64,000 nt of DNA from Saxidomus purpurata (GCA_022818135.1 JAFMSR010000001.1:8470334-8534333), one strand, 5' to 3'. Shown: positions 22,499 through 34,144, numbered from the stretch's first letter. The notes: generated by a model not told the origin, from the letters alone. Program-made: numbers and translations.

Positions 22499-23415
22499 TT
22501 TACAAGAATGTAAAGGCATTGCATGTTTTCCCGTCCAAAAAGAAAGTATTTTTTCCGGAATAAATGTAACTAATATATAACAAGATAGATGTGTTCTACA
22601 ACATGGTAACACCCCCTTCTCCCTACGTCCACCACGGGACTCAGTTGGTTATTCGCGTGAATCCCCAACTACCAACCAGAAGGTAGTTGGTAATTCGAAC
22701 TTTGCATGTTTTCCCGTCAAAACAGAAAGTATTTATCCGGAAAAAAATTAACGAATATATAACAAGATAGATGTGTTCTACAACATGGTAACATTCCCTT
22801 TTCTCTACGTCCACCAGAGGCCTCAGTTGGTTATTCGCGTGAATCCACAACTACCTACTAGAAGGTAGTTGGTAATTCGAACTTTGCATGTTTTCCCGTC
22901 AAAACAGAAAGTATTTATCCGGAAAAAATTTATCGAATATATAACAAGATAGATGTGTTCTACAACATGGTAACACGCCCTTCTCCCTACATCAACCAGG
23001 GGACTCAGTTGGTTATTCGCGTGAATCCCCAACTACCAACCAGAAGGTAGTTGGTAATTCGAACTTTGCATGTTTTCCCGTCAAAACAGAAAGTATTTAT
23101 CTGAAATAAGTGTTACTAATTTATAGCAAGATAGATGTATTCTACAACATGGTAACACTCATCCACCAGATGACTCAGTTGGTTATTCGCGTGAATCCCC
23201 AACTACCTACCAGAAGGTAGTTGGTAGATTTTGAATGTATTTCAAGGAAAACAGATAGCTTTTTTCAATAATAACTGTAACTGATCTATAAATGTATTTA
23301 ACATCATGGTAACACCTCCTTTTCCCTACTTCCACCAGGGGACTCAGTTGGTTATTCGCGTGAATCCCCAACTACCTACCAGAAGGTAGTAGGTTATTCG
23401 AACTTTGCATGTAAT
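22499..23415 (-). repeat. 182-bp satellite, left array (inverted)
   Basis: About five units, in the reverse orientation to the array at 24405-27195. GGTTATTCGCGTGAATCC marks each unit at about 22647, 22829, 23011, 23187 and 23349. Units have the same internal palindrome and GTTCTACAACATGGTAACA block as the right array. The outermost units are more diverged and shorter. Confidence 0.9.
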
Positions 23416-24404
23416 AAGATACTTGTTAATCATTTAATAACAACGGATTACTGCTGAGATATATCATTCATTTTCGAAATAGTGATTATATATGTATCAA
23501 ATAATTACAACACACTGATATTCGTATTTTTTCGTACAGGGATTAAAACAGACATGCTTTACGTGTGTAAAGTATTTACGAGTGCGTCTGATAATATGCA
23601 GTACAGCTACATGAGAGAAACAGGGTTGGCAAGCCAAGACTGGGTTTATTGTAAAATGGTTGTTGTTGTTGTTGTTATTGTTGTATTGAATTGGAACTAG
23701 CGGAATAAAATATTTTTGACTTTTGTTGTTTTCCACGATGTCGTCGGTTAAATTCATGCTACATCAACTTAAAAATGGCCTGTGTTACTACTAAATTTCT
23801 CATAATCAACACATACTGTCAACACCGTGATAGATGGTTCTTGTCTTAATATAACAGCTGTCCTTTTATTGTAATCCTGTAAATGTAATGTTTGATTTCC
23901 AAACAAATATTAACGCACGTCATTTTTTCTGACGTAAAAGTACATAATTACAAATATTACTTGGACTTAAATGTACATCCAGTTGTTAGTGATAGTAACG
24001 TAGTTGAAACATATAGAACATTTGATTTTAACAAGATATGAAATAATGATAGTGAACATTGAAGCCCCTTTCATTTCCTTTTCGTGTTGGTACCTTTATA
24101 TTCATCCAAAGGAAAAGGTTAGTACATGGGAAGTACTAAATGTACACGGACTAGCACTGGACAATCCTAGATCTTAGTCAGACAGACTTCTTTAAAATTC
24201 GCAGCACTTTGTGCTCAAATTCTAAAAAGCTCGGCGCTATATAGGTGAAATTTGTACTTGATAACGTACTGCGTATTTGAATTATGATTATTGCTCGTGG
24301 TGCATGCTCTTTAAAGATGATGCAAATGACAGTAAAACATTTATCTGGTAATATATCCGCTATAGTAATTACTGAATAAAAACTTTTTGTTTTCAGTAAA
24401 AAAA
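23416..24404. other. Spacer between inverted satellite arrays
   Basis: About 1 kb of AT-rich, apparently unique sequence with a GTT-rich run (23660-23684). No transposase-like frame is seen. If the arrays are the ends of one element, this is its interior. Confidence 0.5.
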
Positions 24405-27195
24405 AAACATTCAAAATCCGAATAACCAACTACCCTCTGGTTAGTAGTTGGGGATTCACGCGAATAACCAACTGAGTCCCCTGGTGGATATAGGGAGAAA
24501 GGGATGTTACCATGTTCTGGAACACATATATCTTGTTATATATCAGTTACATTTCTTCCGGAAAAATACTTTCTATTTTGACGGGAAAACATGCAAAGTT
24601 CGAATTACCAACTACCTTCTGGTTGGTAGTTGGGGATTCACGCGAATAACCAACTGAGTCCTCTGGTCGATGTAGGGGGAAGGGCGTGTTACCATGTTGT
24701 AGAACACACATCTATCTTGTTATATATCCGTTACATTTCTTCCGGAAAAATACTTTCTTTTTTGAGAGGAATACATGCAAAGTTCGAATTACCAACTACC
24801 TTCTGGTTGGTAGTTGGGGATTCACGTGAATAACCAACTGAGTCGCCTGGTGGATGTAGGGAGAAGGGTTGCCATGTTGTAGAACACATCTATTTTGTTA
24901 TATATCCGTTACATTTATTCCGAAAAATATACTTTCTATTTTGACGGGAAAACATGCAAAGTTCGAATTACCAACTACCTTCTGGTTAGTAGTTGGGGAT
25001 TCACGTGAATAACCAACTGAGTCCCGTGGTGGACGTAGGGAGAAGGGTTACCATGTTGTAGAACACATGTATCTTGTTATATATCCGTTACATTTATTCC
25101 GAAAAAATACTTTCTATTTTGACGGGGAAACATGCAAAGTTCGAATTACCAACTACCTTCTGGTTGGTAGTTGGGGATTCACGCGAATAACCAACTGAGT
25201 CCCGTGGTGGACGTAGGGAGAAGGGGGTGTTACCATGTTGTAGAACACATGTATCTTGTTATATATCCGTTACATTTATTCCGGAAAAATACTTTCTTTT
25301 TTGAGAGGAATACATGCAAAGTTCGAATTACCAACTACCTTCTGGTTGGTAGTTGGGGATTCACGCGAATAACCAACTGAGTCCCCTAGTGCACATAGGG
25401 AGAAGAGGATGTTGCCATATTGTAGAACACATTTATCTTGTTATATATCCGTTACATTTCTTCCGGAAAAATACTTTCTTTTTTGAGAAGAATACATGCA
25501 AAGTTCGAATAACCAACTACCTTCTGTTTGGTAGTTGGGGATTCACGTGAATAACCAACTGAGTCCCCTAGTGCACATAGGGAGAAGGGGGTGTTGCCAT
25601 GTTTTAGAACACATCTATTTTGTAGGAAGAAAAATACTTTCTATTTTGAGATGAATACATGCAAAGTTCGAATTACCAACTACCTTCTGGTTGGTAGTTG
25701 GGGATTCACGCGAATAACCAACTGAGTCCCCTGGTGGACGTAGGGAGAAGAGGGTGTTGCCATGTTGTAGAACACATGACGATTGTATATTGTTATATAT
25801 CCGTTACATTTCTTCCGAAAAAAAGTACTTTCTATTTTGACGGGAAAACATGCAAATTTCGAATTACCAACTATCTTCTGGTTGGTAGTTGGGGATTCAC
25901 GCGAATAACCAACTGAGTCCCGTGGTGGACGTAGGGAGAAGGGGGTGTTACCATGTTGTGGAACACATCTAGTTGTTTTATATCAGTAACATTTCTTCCG
26001 GAAAAATACTTTCTTTTTTGAGAGGAATACATGCAAACTTCAAATTACCAACTACCTTCTGGTTGGTAGTTGGGGATTCACGTGAATAACCAACTGAGTC
26101 CCCTAGTGCACATAGGGAGAAGGGGGTGTTGCCATGTTGTAGAACACATCTATTTTGTTATATATCAGTTACATTTCTTCCAGAAAAATACTTTCTATTT
26201 TGAGATGAATACATGCAAAGTTCGAATTACCAACTACCTTCTGGTTGGTAGTTGGGGATTCACGCGAATAACCAACTGAGTCCCGTGGTGGATGTAGGGA
26301 GAAGGGGGTGTTACCATGTTGTAAAACACATCTATCTTGTTATAAGTCAGTTACATTTATTCCGGAAAAATGCTTCTTATTTTGACGGGAAAACATGCAA
26401 AGTTCGAATTACCAACTACCTTCTGGTTGGTAGTTGGGGATTCACGCGAATAACCAACTGAGTCCCCTGGTGGACGTAGGGAGAAGGGCGTGTTACCATG
26501 TTGTAGAACACATGTATCTTGTTATATATCCGTTACATTTATTCCGGAAAAATACTTTCTTTTTTTAGAGGAATACATGCAAAGTTCGAATTACCAACTA
26601 CCTTCTGGTTGGTAGTTGGGGATTCACGTGAATAATCAACTGAGTCCCCTAGTGCACATAGGGAGAAGAGGATGTTGCCATGTTGTAGAACACATCTATC
26701 TTGTTATATATCCGTTACATTTCTTCCGGAAAAATACTTTTTTTTTAAGAGGAATACATGCAAAGTTCGAATAACCAACTACCTTCTGGTTGGTAGTTGG
26801 GGTTTCACGCGAATAACCAACTGAGTCCCCTAGTGCACATAGGGAGAAGGGGGTGTTGCCATGTTGTAGAACACATCTATCTTGTTATATATCAGTTACA
26901 TTTCTTCCAGAAAAATACTTTCTATTTTTGAGATGAATACTTGCAAAGTTTGAATTACCAACTACCTTCTGGTTGGTAGTTGGGGATTCACGCGAATAAC
27001 CAACTGAGTCCCGTGGTGGACGTAGGGAGGACATGTTACCATGTCGTAGAACACATCTATCTTGTTATATATCAGTTACATTTCTTCCGGCAAAATACTT
27101 TCTATTTTGAGAGGAATACATGCAAAGTTCGAATTACCAACTACCTTCTGGTTGGTAGTTGGAAGATTCACACTAATAACCAACTAGGTCCCCTG
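24405..27195 (+). repeat. 182-bp satellite, right array
   Basis: About 15 units with starts spaced mostly 180-182 bp (shorter between 25545 and 25712). Each contains ACCAACTACC and GGTTGGTAGTTGGGGATTC, then CGCGAATAACCAACTGAGTC, ATGTTGTAGAACACAT, TATATATCCGTTACATTT, and AACATGCAAAGTTCG. Many units hold a 69-codon open frame starting MGIHANNQLSP. Because the 182-bp period is not a multiple of three and the frame crosses into the next unit, I treat it as a by-product. The last unit (27130-27195) is degenerate and followed by extra ACCAACTACC motifs to 27330. Confidence 0.95.
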
Positions 27196-27367
27196 CTTTA
27201 TTCTGTGTTAAGGAAGGGTTATGGTGTGTTTGAACATTTCATTCTAGTGATAGTGTATTGAGTTACCAACTACCAGTTATTACATAGTTTGGAATAACGA
27301 ATAACCAACTACCAACTACCTACTACCTACCAAATTGACGCTCATGTCATAACTGCCATCATCTAGG

Positions 27368-27440
27368 CGCCGCGAAGAAGGGATAGTTTGTCGGACTCCT
27401 AACCCGGAGGTCGTGGGTTCGAATCCCTTCAGCGGCATTT
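27368..27440 (+). tRNA. tRNA-Arg(CCU)-like sequence, probably a pseudogene
   Basis: GCCGC at 27370 pairs with GCGGC near 27435. An anticodon arm TCGGACTCCTAACCCGG would put CCU in the loop, and GTGGGTTCGAATCCC forms a T arm with a good B box. The acceptor stem has mismatches in its lower pairs, the anticodon stem has one A-C mismatch, and the D arm is poor. It is more likely a decayed tRNA or SINE head than an active gene. Confidence 0.4.
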
Positions 27441-30196
27441 GACCGCGACTGAAAAAAATAAGATCTCTTACTCCAGGAATTAGTCAACGACAGTAGTTTA
27501 TTAACTTGCAACGCATAATGTCATGAAGATACAGATCACGTGTTATTGAGCGTGTCAGAAAGAGGTTGATGTTCAGGTATGATTGCTATTTAATCCGTTA
27601 AGTACCTAGATTTTTACAATGGGACCTTCTGACTTTCAATTTTGGCAAGTCTATTTCTTTAGATAGGGGTGTTTTGCAGAATACTGTTCCAACTAAAATC
27701 CTAATCTTGTCGTCTGCTTCGAAACGTCTATACACTAGGTATAACAGATATAACGAGCTTATACTGATATACTCTTATATGAATGTCATTAAAATAAAAG
27801 TTTATCAAAGGTCAAAGGTCATGTGATATTAATGCGCTGACACCGTTTCCAAGGGACGTAGTATTCCGTGCTTTCCCTGCATTCCATGGAATTTTGACTG
27901 TTCCTTTTCACGTTACTTCATTCGTGTGAAAATTACACGGGAGGGAATTTTAGCAGCCAAGAATAGGTCTGGTACGTTGTAAGGTATATCACGCTACAGT
28001 CCATATTTGCATATATAGGAGCAATTTTCAATAGTGTTAGAATGAAAATTTTCAAACCTGATAAATCGTGTCTCAATGTAATTTTCAAGGTTGCCTAAAA
28101 GTGTCGATCAGCATTTGCCTCAGACGTCTGAGTTTTCAATATTCAGGAGCTGTCGGCATTGCCTTAAAATTCATACATTGCTTCTTTAGAAGGCCACTCC
28201 TGTCTCAACCCGCATAAACGGCACAGTGATGATCCTACGGCTTTGAATTCTGAGGGCATGTCGAATTCGGAGCAGCTGTTTTTACAAATGTAGCTTGGGA
28301 ACAGGTGGTGCAGAATTTTCTTTGTTTTTTATAGTTGTATGTGTCTCTAAGAACAAGTAACCTGCACAGACTTTGAGAGCAATGAAATACCTACACGCCA
28401 AAGTATTGTTTTGGAATATCATTGAACTAACAAGCACTTACGGCGAATAAAGAAACGCAAAACCGTTTAAAATGTCAATTTCAGTCGGAAACGGCCTAAT
28501 AATATTCCAGTTTTACGAATAATATAGTATTTTGGCATGCTATCCTAAACTCTGAACCCTCCTCGATACTGCCGTGAAGTATCAGGTTAATTTGCACAGG
28601 ATTGGCGAAGATATGAACGTTTCAACTTGAACAGATGAGAAAAAATGGCTTACTGGAACGACGGAGCATGTTTCGAACGGCTAACTGTGGACGCCGAACA
28701 ACGCTGCTAAAGGGAAGCTTGGAACGCCGAGTTCCATTCAATAAATTGTTGATTGTTTCGACCAAACATTGTAATTTTAATTTGATATTTTGAACATAAT
28801 TATGTTGTCAGTTTCTATGATTAAAGACTTTTGTAAATTTTCACTTTATTCCAATGGCCATGAAAGTGCGTATAAACCGCCCATGTGTAACGTCTCGTAC
28901 TTCTATGCCTATATAAGTAATTAATCATCACTGTATCTTGAGTGCCCCCCCGCCCCCAGACCCTCGAGCTCGACTCAAATCTTACCGCCGTAGTGAACGG
29001 TAACTTACGTTTGTTTCTGAATCATCTGTACGGGTTTCGGACAACAACAGCCGTGTGATGTAACGCACAACGTATAGTTCGCACTTGTGACCGCTTCTTA
29101 TAATATGTGGTACAGTTACCTTTCGTGCCTTGTGCACAACGATATTTCACTTTGAGGAATACTTTTATACCAACGTTTTTTTGTGCGCCATACACCACCC
29201 AGGTACTTGCTGTGTGGTTTTGATCGCATTTTGGGTTCAGACCTTTTTATAACATGCGCACCCGTATACAGAACAGTATGATGGGAAGCATTTGGCCAAA
29301 AATATTATGAAAAAAATATCTACTGCTTTAAATGTAAAAAATACCAACACTTTTATATGATAACTTCAAGCAGTTATCAACAAATTTATTCAACGTTATC
29401 TGCAATAGATAGCAAGCGTCGTTATTACATTGTATATCTGTCAAGGTCTGTGTGATTTATACTGTGATCTGGTTTGACTTTACTAATATGGCTGCGAAAC
29501 GTATGTATACTTTGTATATGAATAAATTAATACGTTCTGATTGTTTTATATGACTTGTACATGTATATACAATTCCAAAGTCGTTAGAAATAAGATACAT
29601 GGTAAAACACACCAGGTCCAATGGGCTTTGATTGTTTTCAATTATCAAAATCGTAACCATCTTTATATAGTATTAAATTAGACGAAGTTAACATAATATA
29701 ACTCTCTGATAAATGGATGAAGGTAATTTAAATATTGTTTTTGACAGTTTCATTTTATGATACAAAATATTGCAATCAATATTTCACAGTCACGGTGCAC
29801 ATTCACCTTGTCTTTACATGAATAATGCAGTTCTGTTTAGCATAATGACATGCTGCTGCACAGTTACAGTACAATCAAACCTGTGAACCATGACCACTGA
29901 CCGACTGAAAAGTGCACAGTTTTCTCTGCTGTACAATATTCACAGAGTGGTCTTCGGGAGAAGTCTTTAACACAGGTTTGACTGCACATGGAATCTGAAT
30001 TTTTCGGTATGGAAACTTTAGATTAAGCCAGTGAACACATTTGCATGAAGACTTTGCTCTTTCAAATAGGCACCCTACATTGTCTGAGCAAATAACATAC
30101 ATGTAATTGATAATGAATAAGATCACTTAATTAATAACAAACAAAAATGTTTCAATATATAAAGTACCTACTTTCTTTACTTGTGTCATATTTTAG
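27441..30196. other. No gene seen
   Basis: About 2.7 kb upstream of the first visible PhyH exon. It could hold a short 5' exon or promoter of that gene, but I cannot recognise one. The block at 29880-29990 resembles 20440-20600 (dispersed repeat). Confidence 0.45.
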
Positions 30197-33100
30197 GTTA
30201 TGATTATGTTGAGGGTGAGTTCACTCTCACTGATGAAATGAAGAGAGATTTTGCTGAAGACGGTTTCATAATTGTAAAGTAAGTAGTGAACATGTGGAAG
30301 AGTCGGCCTCCGTGGTAAACATGTGGAAGAGTCGGCCTCCGTGGTGAACATAGTGAACAGGTGCAAGAGTCGATCTCCGTGGTGAACATGTGCGAGAGTC
30401 GGCCTCCGTGGTGGACATGGTGAATATGTGAGAATGTCCGCCTCCGTGGTGAAAATGTGCAGGAGTCGGCCTCCGTGGTAAACATGTGAGAGAGTCCGCC
30501 TCCGTGGTGAATATGTTAGAGAGTCCGCCCCCACGGTGGACATGGGGAATATATGCAAGAGTTTATCTCCGTTGTACACATGTACAGGGGTCGGCTTAAG
30601 TGGTGAGTAGGTGAGAGAGTCCACCTCCGTGGTGAACACGTGCGAGAGTCTTCCTCCGTAGTGAACATGCGCAAAAGTTTGCCTCCCAGGTGAATACTAG
30701 CAAGATTCGGCCTCCGTGGTGAACATGTGCATAAATCGACCTCCGTGGTGTACATGGTGAATGTTTGCAAGAGTCGGCCTCCGTGGTGAACATGTGCGAG
30801 AGTTCGCCTCCGTTGAGGACATGGCAAGAGTCGACCTTCCTAGTGAACATGTGCAAAAATAAGCCTCCGTGGTGACCATGTGCAAGAGTTGACATTGGTT
30901 AACATGTGCGAGAGTCAACCTCTGTTGTGAACATGTATCAGAGTCAGCCTCCGTGATGATCATGATTGTTTGAGTGCCAGCCTCTGTGGCAAACATGTGC
31001 GAGAGTTTGCCTCTGTGGTGAACATCATAGGAGCTCGAGGTCGGGATTATGCTTTCCGGCTTTGTTTTGTCTTTTTACATTTATTTAAGAACCAAGCTAA
31101 CAAAATATGATCTTATTTTCCCCGGATCTTAACTTTCATATTTTACCGCTGAAGTACCCGGTAGACTGAATAAAGAAAAGGAGTGACATCCGCCATGTTA
31201 TCCAACACAAACTGCTAAGAGTGACGTCCTTTTTTTTAAATCTTTTTTTTCCTGCAACACTCATAGACCGTTTGCTCAATTTGTTCAAATGGTATGGCAT
31301 GATAATAGTCCATGACTGCTTCATTAAAAAAAAAAAACTGTTCTGCCAGTTTTTGAAATTGGCAACACACTATGTTTACATGTATAGGATCCGGTTCCAT
31401 GTTGCGTCACATTGGTAAACGGAGAACCAGTTTTTGAGGGACGTAACTCTTAGCAGTTTGTGTTGGATAACATGGCGTATGTCACTCCTTTTCTTTATTC
31501 AGTCTACCGGGTACTTCAGCGGTAAAATATGAAAGTTAAGATCCGGGGAAAAGAAGATCATATTTTGTTAGCTTGGTTCTTAAATAAATGTAAAAAGTCA
31601 AAACAAAGCCGGAAAAAGCATAATCCCGACCTCGAGCTCCTATGGTGAACATATGATAAAGTCCGCCTCCGTGGTGAACATGTGCGAGACTCCGCCTCCG
31701 TGATGAACATGTGCGAGTGTCCACCTCCGTGGTGAACATGTGCAACAGTCCGCATCCGCGGTCGAGTGGTTAAAATCACTTTAATTTCATCGATCGGGGT
31801 TTATCGGTTAGAAACTTTGAGCCGACTATGATTCTGTATTGGCATCTTCTTAAGGAGGTTAGTCCCGGTGAACTGGCTGCTTGTTAAATGGCTAAAATAC
31901 TGTCTGAATGGGAGAAAAACTAACAACACAACTTGTGCAATTTACATGTAAGTATCGAGGATAGTTTAGCACCTCTTAGCACGCAGTCAAAATTAGTACA
32001 CATATAGAAATTAAGCAATTGTATTGACATTGCTTTAGTATTGACTGTTTGTTATTTGATGTACGCGGTTCTACGAACGTGTCATGAGCAGGTAATCAAT
32101 ATAAATTTTAATGGTGTAAAACGGCATTTATTCTAACCATCAATGTCCTTTCTACATATTGTGACGATGAAATTTTAACGCATTCTAGAATATGTCATAA
32201 CATTCGAATAAAATTCATTTCAGAGGCTTATTATCCAATGCAGAACTGGTACATATTGAAAAAGCATTACACACTGGAAAGTTTGCTGAACATACGATCG
32301 GAGTAAGTTATACAAGCTGCTTTCCGGTCTTAGTCCTGTTAGTAACGTTATTTGCATTGACAAACACTATGCCTACAGAACAAGCCGCCGTGTCGCAATG
32401 GTAGCGCGTTCGTCTCAAGATCGAAGGGCCACGGGTTTAATCCTTACCATCGCCATGCCGATAGTGTCCTCAGGCAAAACACAAATAATTCCACATTCAA
32501 TTTGCCTTTCTCTTTTTGAGGTTGATTCCAACTTGAATGGGTTTCGAGAGCGATTAATCTAAGTTGTAAGAACTTGTTTCGCAATCGGGAATGAATGAAT
32601 CTGTATGAATATTAAAATACATATATTTTGTACAAAACAAAATTATCTAACATAAATAGCAGCTGAAAGAGTCTAAAATTTATTTCATCATAACATAGCT
32701 CACAGCAATATCCAACTCGTTAAACCATGGCAAATGAAATGATAAGCCAAATGGTTTCAAATTAACATATGCCATTGGTTATTTTATTCGTGACAAAACA
32801 CATTTGACCTTTTGCTCTCGCATAAATGCTACTTTTGTTGCCACTCGCCAAAATTGTAACGTGATATTACAACGAAACCAACAATTTTTATCTACTTAAA
32901 AAAAAGTATCTTCCTCTATTGAAGGTATCAGACGGAGAGGGTCGAGAGGCTCACCTTGTTATGTGGAACTACCCGGGTAAAGATGTGACAGGCATGGTTA
33001 GCAGGTGTGAGAAAATCGTGAACACCTGTGAAGAGGTATTCTACTTCATGAACTTTGCCATTGTTCAATTAATAACAAACGTATGCTCGAGCAGTCATAT

Positions 33101-33655
33101 CCGTTACATTTTTACAACATCTGTCACAGCGTTCCTTAGTTTTCTCATAGAAGTCTACGAATATCTCTGATGCAAGTTCTCGAGCCTAGTTAAGTTTATA
33201 CTAATTTATTTCAACTCGATTGTGAAGAAAGCTTGAAGCTGGAAAACCCTGTTCCTGCGTCATATGAGGAAGAACGGTCGTACCTCAGTGGGGCTCGAAC
33301 CCGCAACCTCTGAAGGTACACATCGTACCCTCTACACCACCGCTCCCCTTTGAAATACCCATGTAGACAAAAAAAAAGATATAATACAGTGTCAGAATGA
33401 ACAAAATGAGCACACCTCTCATTGATACCACATGGCTAAGCAACGCGTTATAACATAAACTGAAAGACCAGCTTAAAAATATTTAATATCATTCACTTTC
33501 AGCGAAAACATATTAATCCAACGCACGTTCTTACGTATACTTAGGTATTTTTTATATGTACAGTTAATGGAGGGAGAAGTGTATCATTATCACACCAAAC
33601 TGATGAAGAAACCAGCAAGAATCGGTGGCAAACACGTCTGGCATCAGGACTATGG
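30197..33655 (+). CDS. PhyH-family Fe(II)/2-oxoglutarate dioxygenase, partial gene
   Basis: Phytanoyl-CoA-dioxygenase-like enzymes hydroxylate small molecules using iron and 2-oxoglutarate. Four exons join in phase: 30197-30278 (EFTLTDEMKRDFAEDGFIIV), 32224-32302 (LLSNAELVHIEKAL), 32925-33035 (HLVMWNYPGKDVTGMV) and 33564-33655 (YHYHTKLMKKPA, VWHQDYG). All have consensus splice sites. The HQD of WHQDYG is the iron-binding HxD motif. About 121 residues are visible of the roughly 280-300 usual for the family. The first exon starts in mid-codon, so an upstream 5' exon is missing. The distal His and 2-oxoglutarate-binding Arg are not found and may lie in the gap at 34145-34644 or beyond. It resembles the broad WHQDYG-type PhyH subfamily (ectoine-hydroxylase-like) more than human PHYH; the substrate is unknown. 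Confidence 0.85.
30285..31025. repeat. ~29-bp minisatellite, main block
   Basis: Roughly 25 units of the type GTGGTGAACATGTGCGAGAG plus TCGGCCTCC, with variants. It begins only about 6 bp after the splice donor of the first visible PhyH exon. The GGCCTCCGTGGT core equals the start of the tRNA-Ser-derived SINE head, and the continuation at 31653-31790 runs directly into such a head. Long minus-strand open frames here are by-products of the repeat. Confidence 0.9.
31026..31644. mobile_element. 619-bp element with ~205-bp inverted arms
   Basis: The left arm 31026-31229 (CATAGGAGCTCGAGGTCGGG...) is the near-perfect inverse of 31439-31644 (...CCTCGAGCTCCTATG), with a spacer of about 210 bp. GTGAACAT lies immediately outside both ends (31018-31025, 31645-31652), fitting an 8-bp target duplication, although the host minisatellite itself repeats that octamer. 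Non-coding. Long inverted arms with an 8-9-bp duplication fit non-autonomous hAT or Mutator-like/foldback elements. Confidence 0.8.
31653..31790. repeat. ~29-bp minisatellite, distal block
   Basis: Continuation of the 30285-31025 array after the inserted element: about four units (GTCCGCCTCCGTGGTGAACA type). The last unit passes without a break into GTCCGCATCCGCGGTCGAGT, the SINE head. Confidence 0.85.
31745..31935 (+). mobile_element. Diverged tRNA-Ser-derived SINE
   Basis: GCATCCGCGGTCGAGTGGTT (A box) starts a head whose middle is rearranged. The body then matches the other copies (GCCGACTATGATTCTG, GGTGAACTGGCTGCTTGTTA, GGCTAAAATACTGTCTGAA) and ends ACTAACAACACAAC. Same family as 1801-2068 and 6040-6290. 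Confidence 0.65.
32385..32625 (+). mobile_element. Second tRNA-derived SINE family
   Basis: The head reads GTCGCAATGGTAGCGCGTTC (A box) and CACGGGTTTAATCC (B box). A ~170-bp unrelated body follows (GTGTCCTCAGGCAAAACACA...) and the end is GAATGAATGAATCTG (tail-like). It sits in the intron between PhyH exons 32224-32302 and 32925-33035. Confidence 0.6.
33215..33350 (-). mobile_element. Third tRNA-derived SINE, minus strand
   Basis: On the minus strand: AGCGGTGGTGTAGAGGGTAC (A box region), then GGTTGCGGGTTCGAGCCCC (B box), then a body with GACCGTTCTTCCTCATATGA. It lies between PhyH exons three and four in antisense orientation. Confidence 0.55.
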
Positions 33656-34144
33656 GTAATATATAAAAGATAATTGTTGGCTTTAGTGTAAAATCATGCT
33701 ATGTTTTCAGCGAATGAGTACCAAAATTGATATGTTAACAAGTGGCTAACTTATGAGTGAAAATAACTACCTTTAATGTCCATGGATATAAAATCGATAC
33801 CAACAATGTTTCTGATTTTTTTTTTGTTTTTTTAAAACTCTTCTCTTGTTGAGTTTGTTCCATGAAATTTAAAAATCGCATTAAACGTCATCGGAAGGCA
33901 TAGCATACTGTCGTATGGTTTCCGGCATTCATTGCGCTCGGTATACATTTTGACGTTAATCCGGATAGAAAATTGTTCATCTAATTGTGGCGATATAATC
34001 CACCGGTTCTATTTCGATAAACCACCGAAAAACATAAAAAAGTAATAACCCTGATGTTGTTTTATAATCAAACGGTCTTTTGCGATAAACTACTTAAAAA
34101 ATAATATAAAAAGTAATTGACCCTGAAGTTTGTTTTATAATCCA
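33656..34144. other. PhyH intron up to the gap
   Basis: AT-rich, with an internal near-repeat (ACATAAAAAAGTAATAACCC at about 34032 and ATATAAAAAGTAATTGACCC at about 34102). No exon recognised. Confidence 0.5.

Noticed and set aside
22499..27195. CRISPR-like array (regular repeats)
   Set aside because: Units of 182 bp are repeated over their whole length without unique spacers, in a eukaryotic genome; it is a satellite.
27368..27440. Functional tRNA-Arg(CCU) gene
   Set aside because: Mismatches in the acceptor and anticodon stems and a poor D arm; kept only as a tRNA-like sequence with low confidence.
30193..31025. Minus-strand open frames of 90-148 codons rich in HVHHGG and TTEAD text
   Set aside because: They lie wholly in the ~29-bp minisatellite and are overlapping in several frames; the repeat, not selection, keeps them open.
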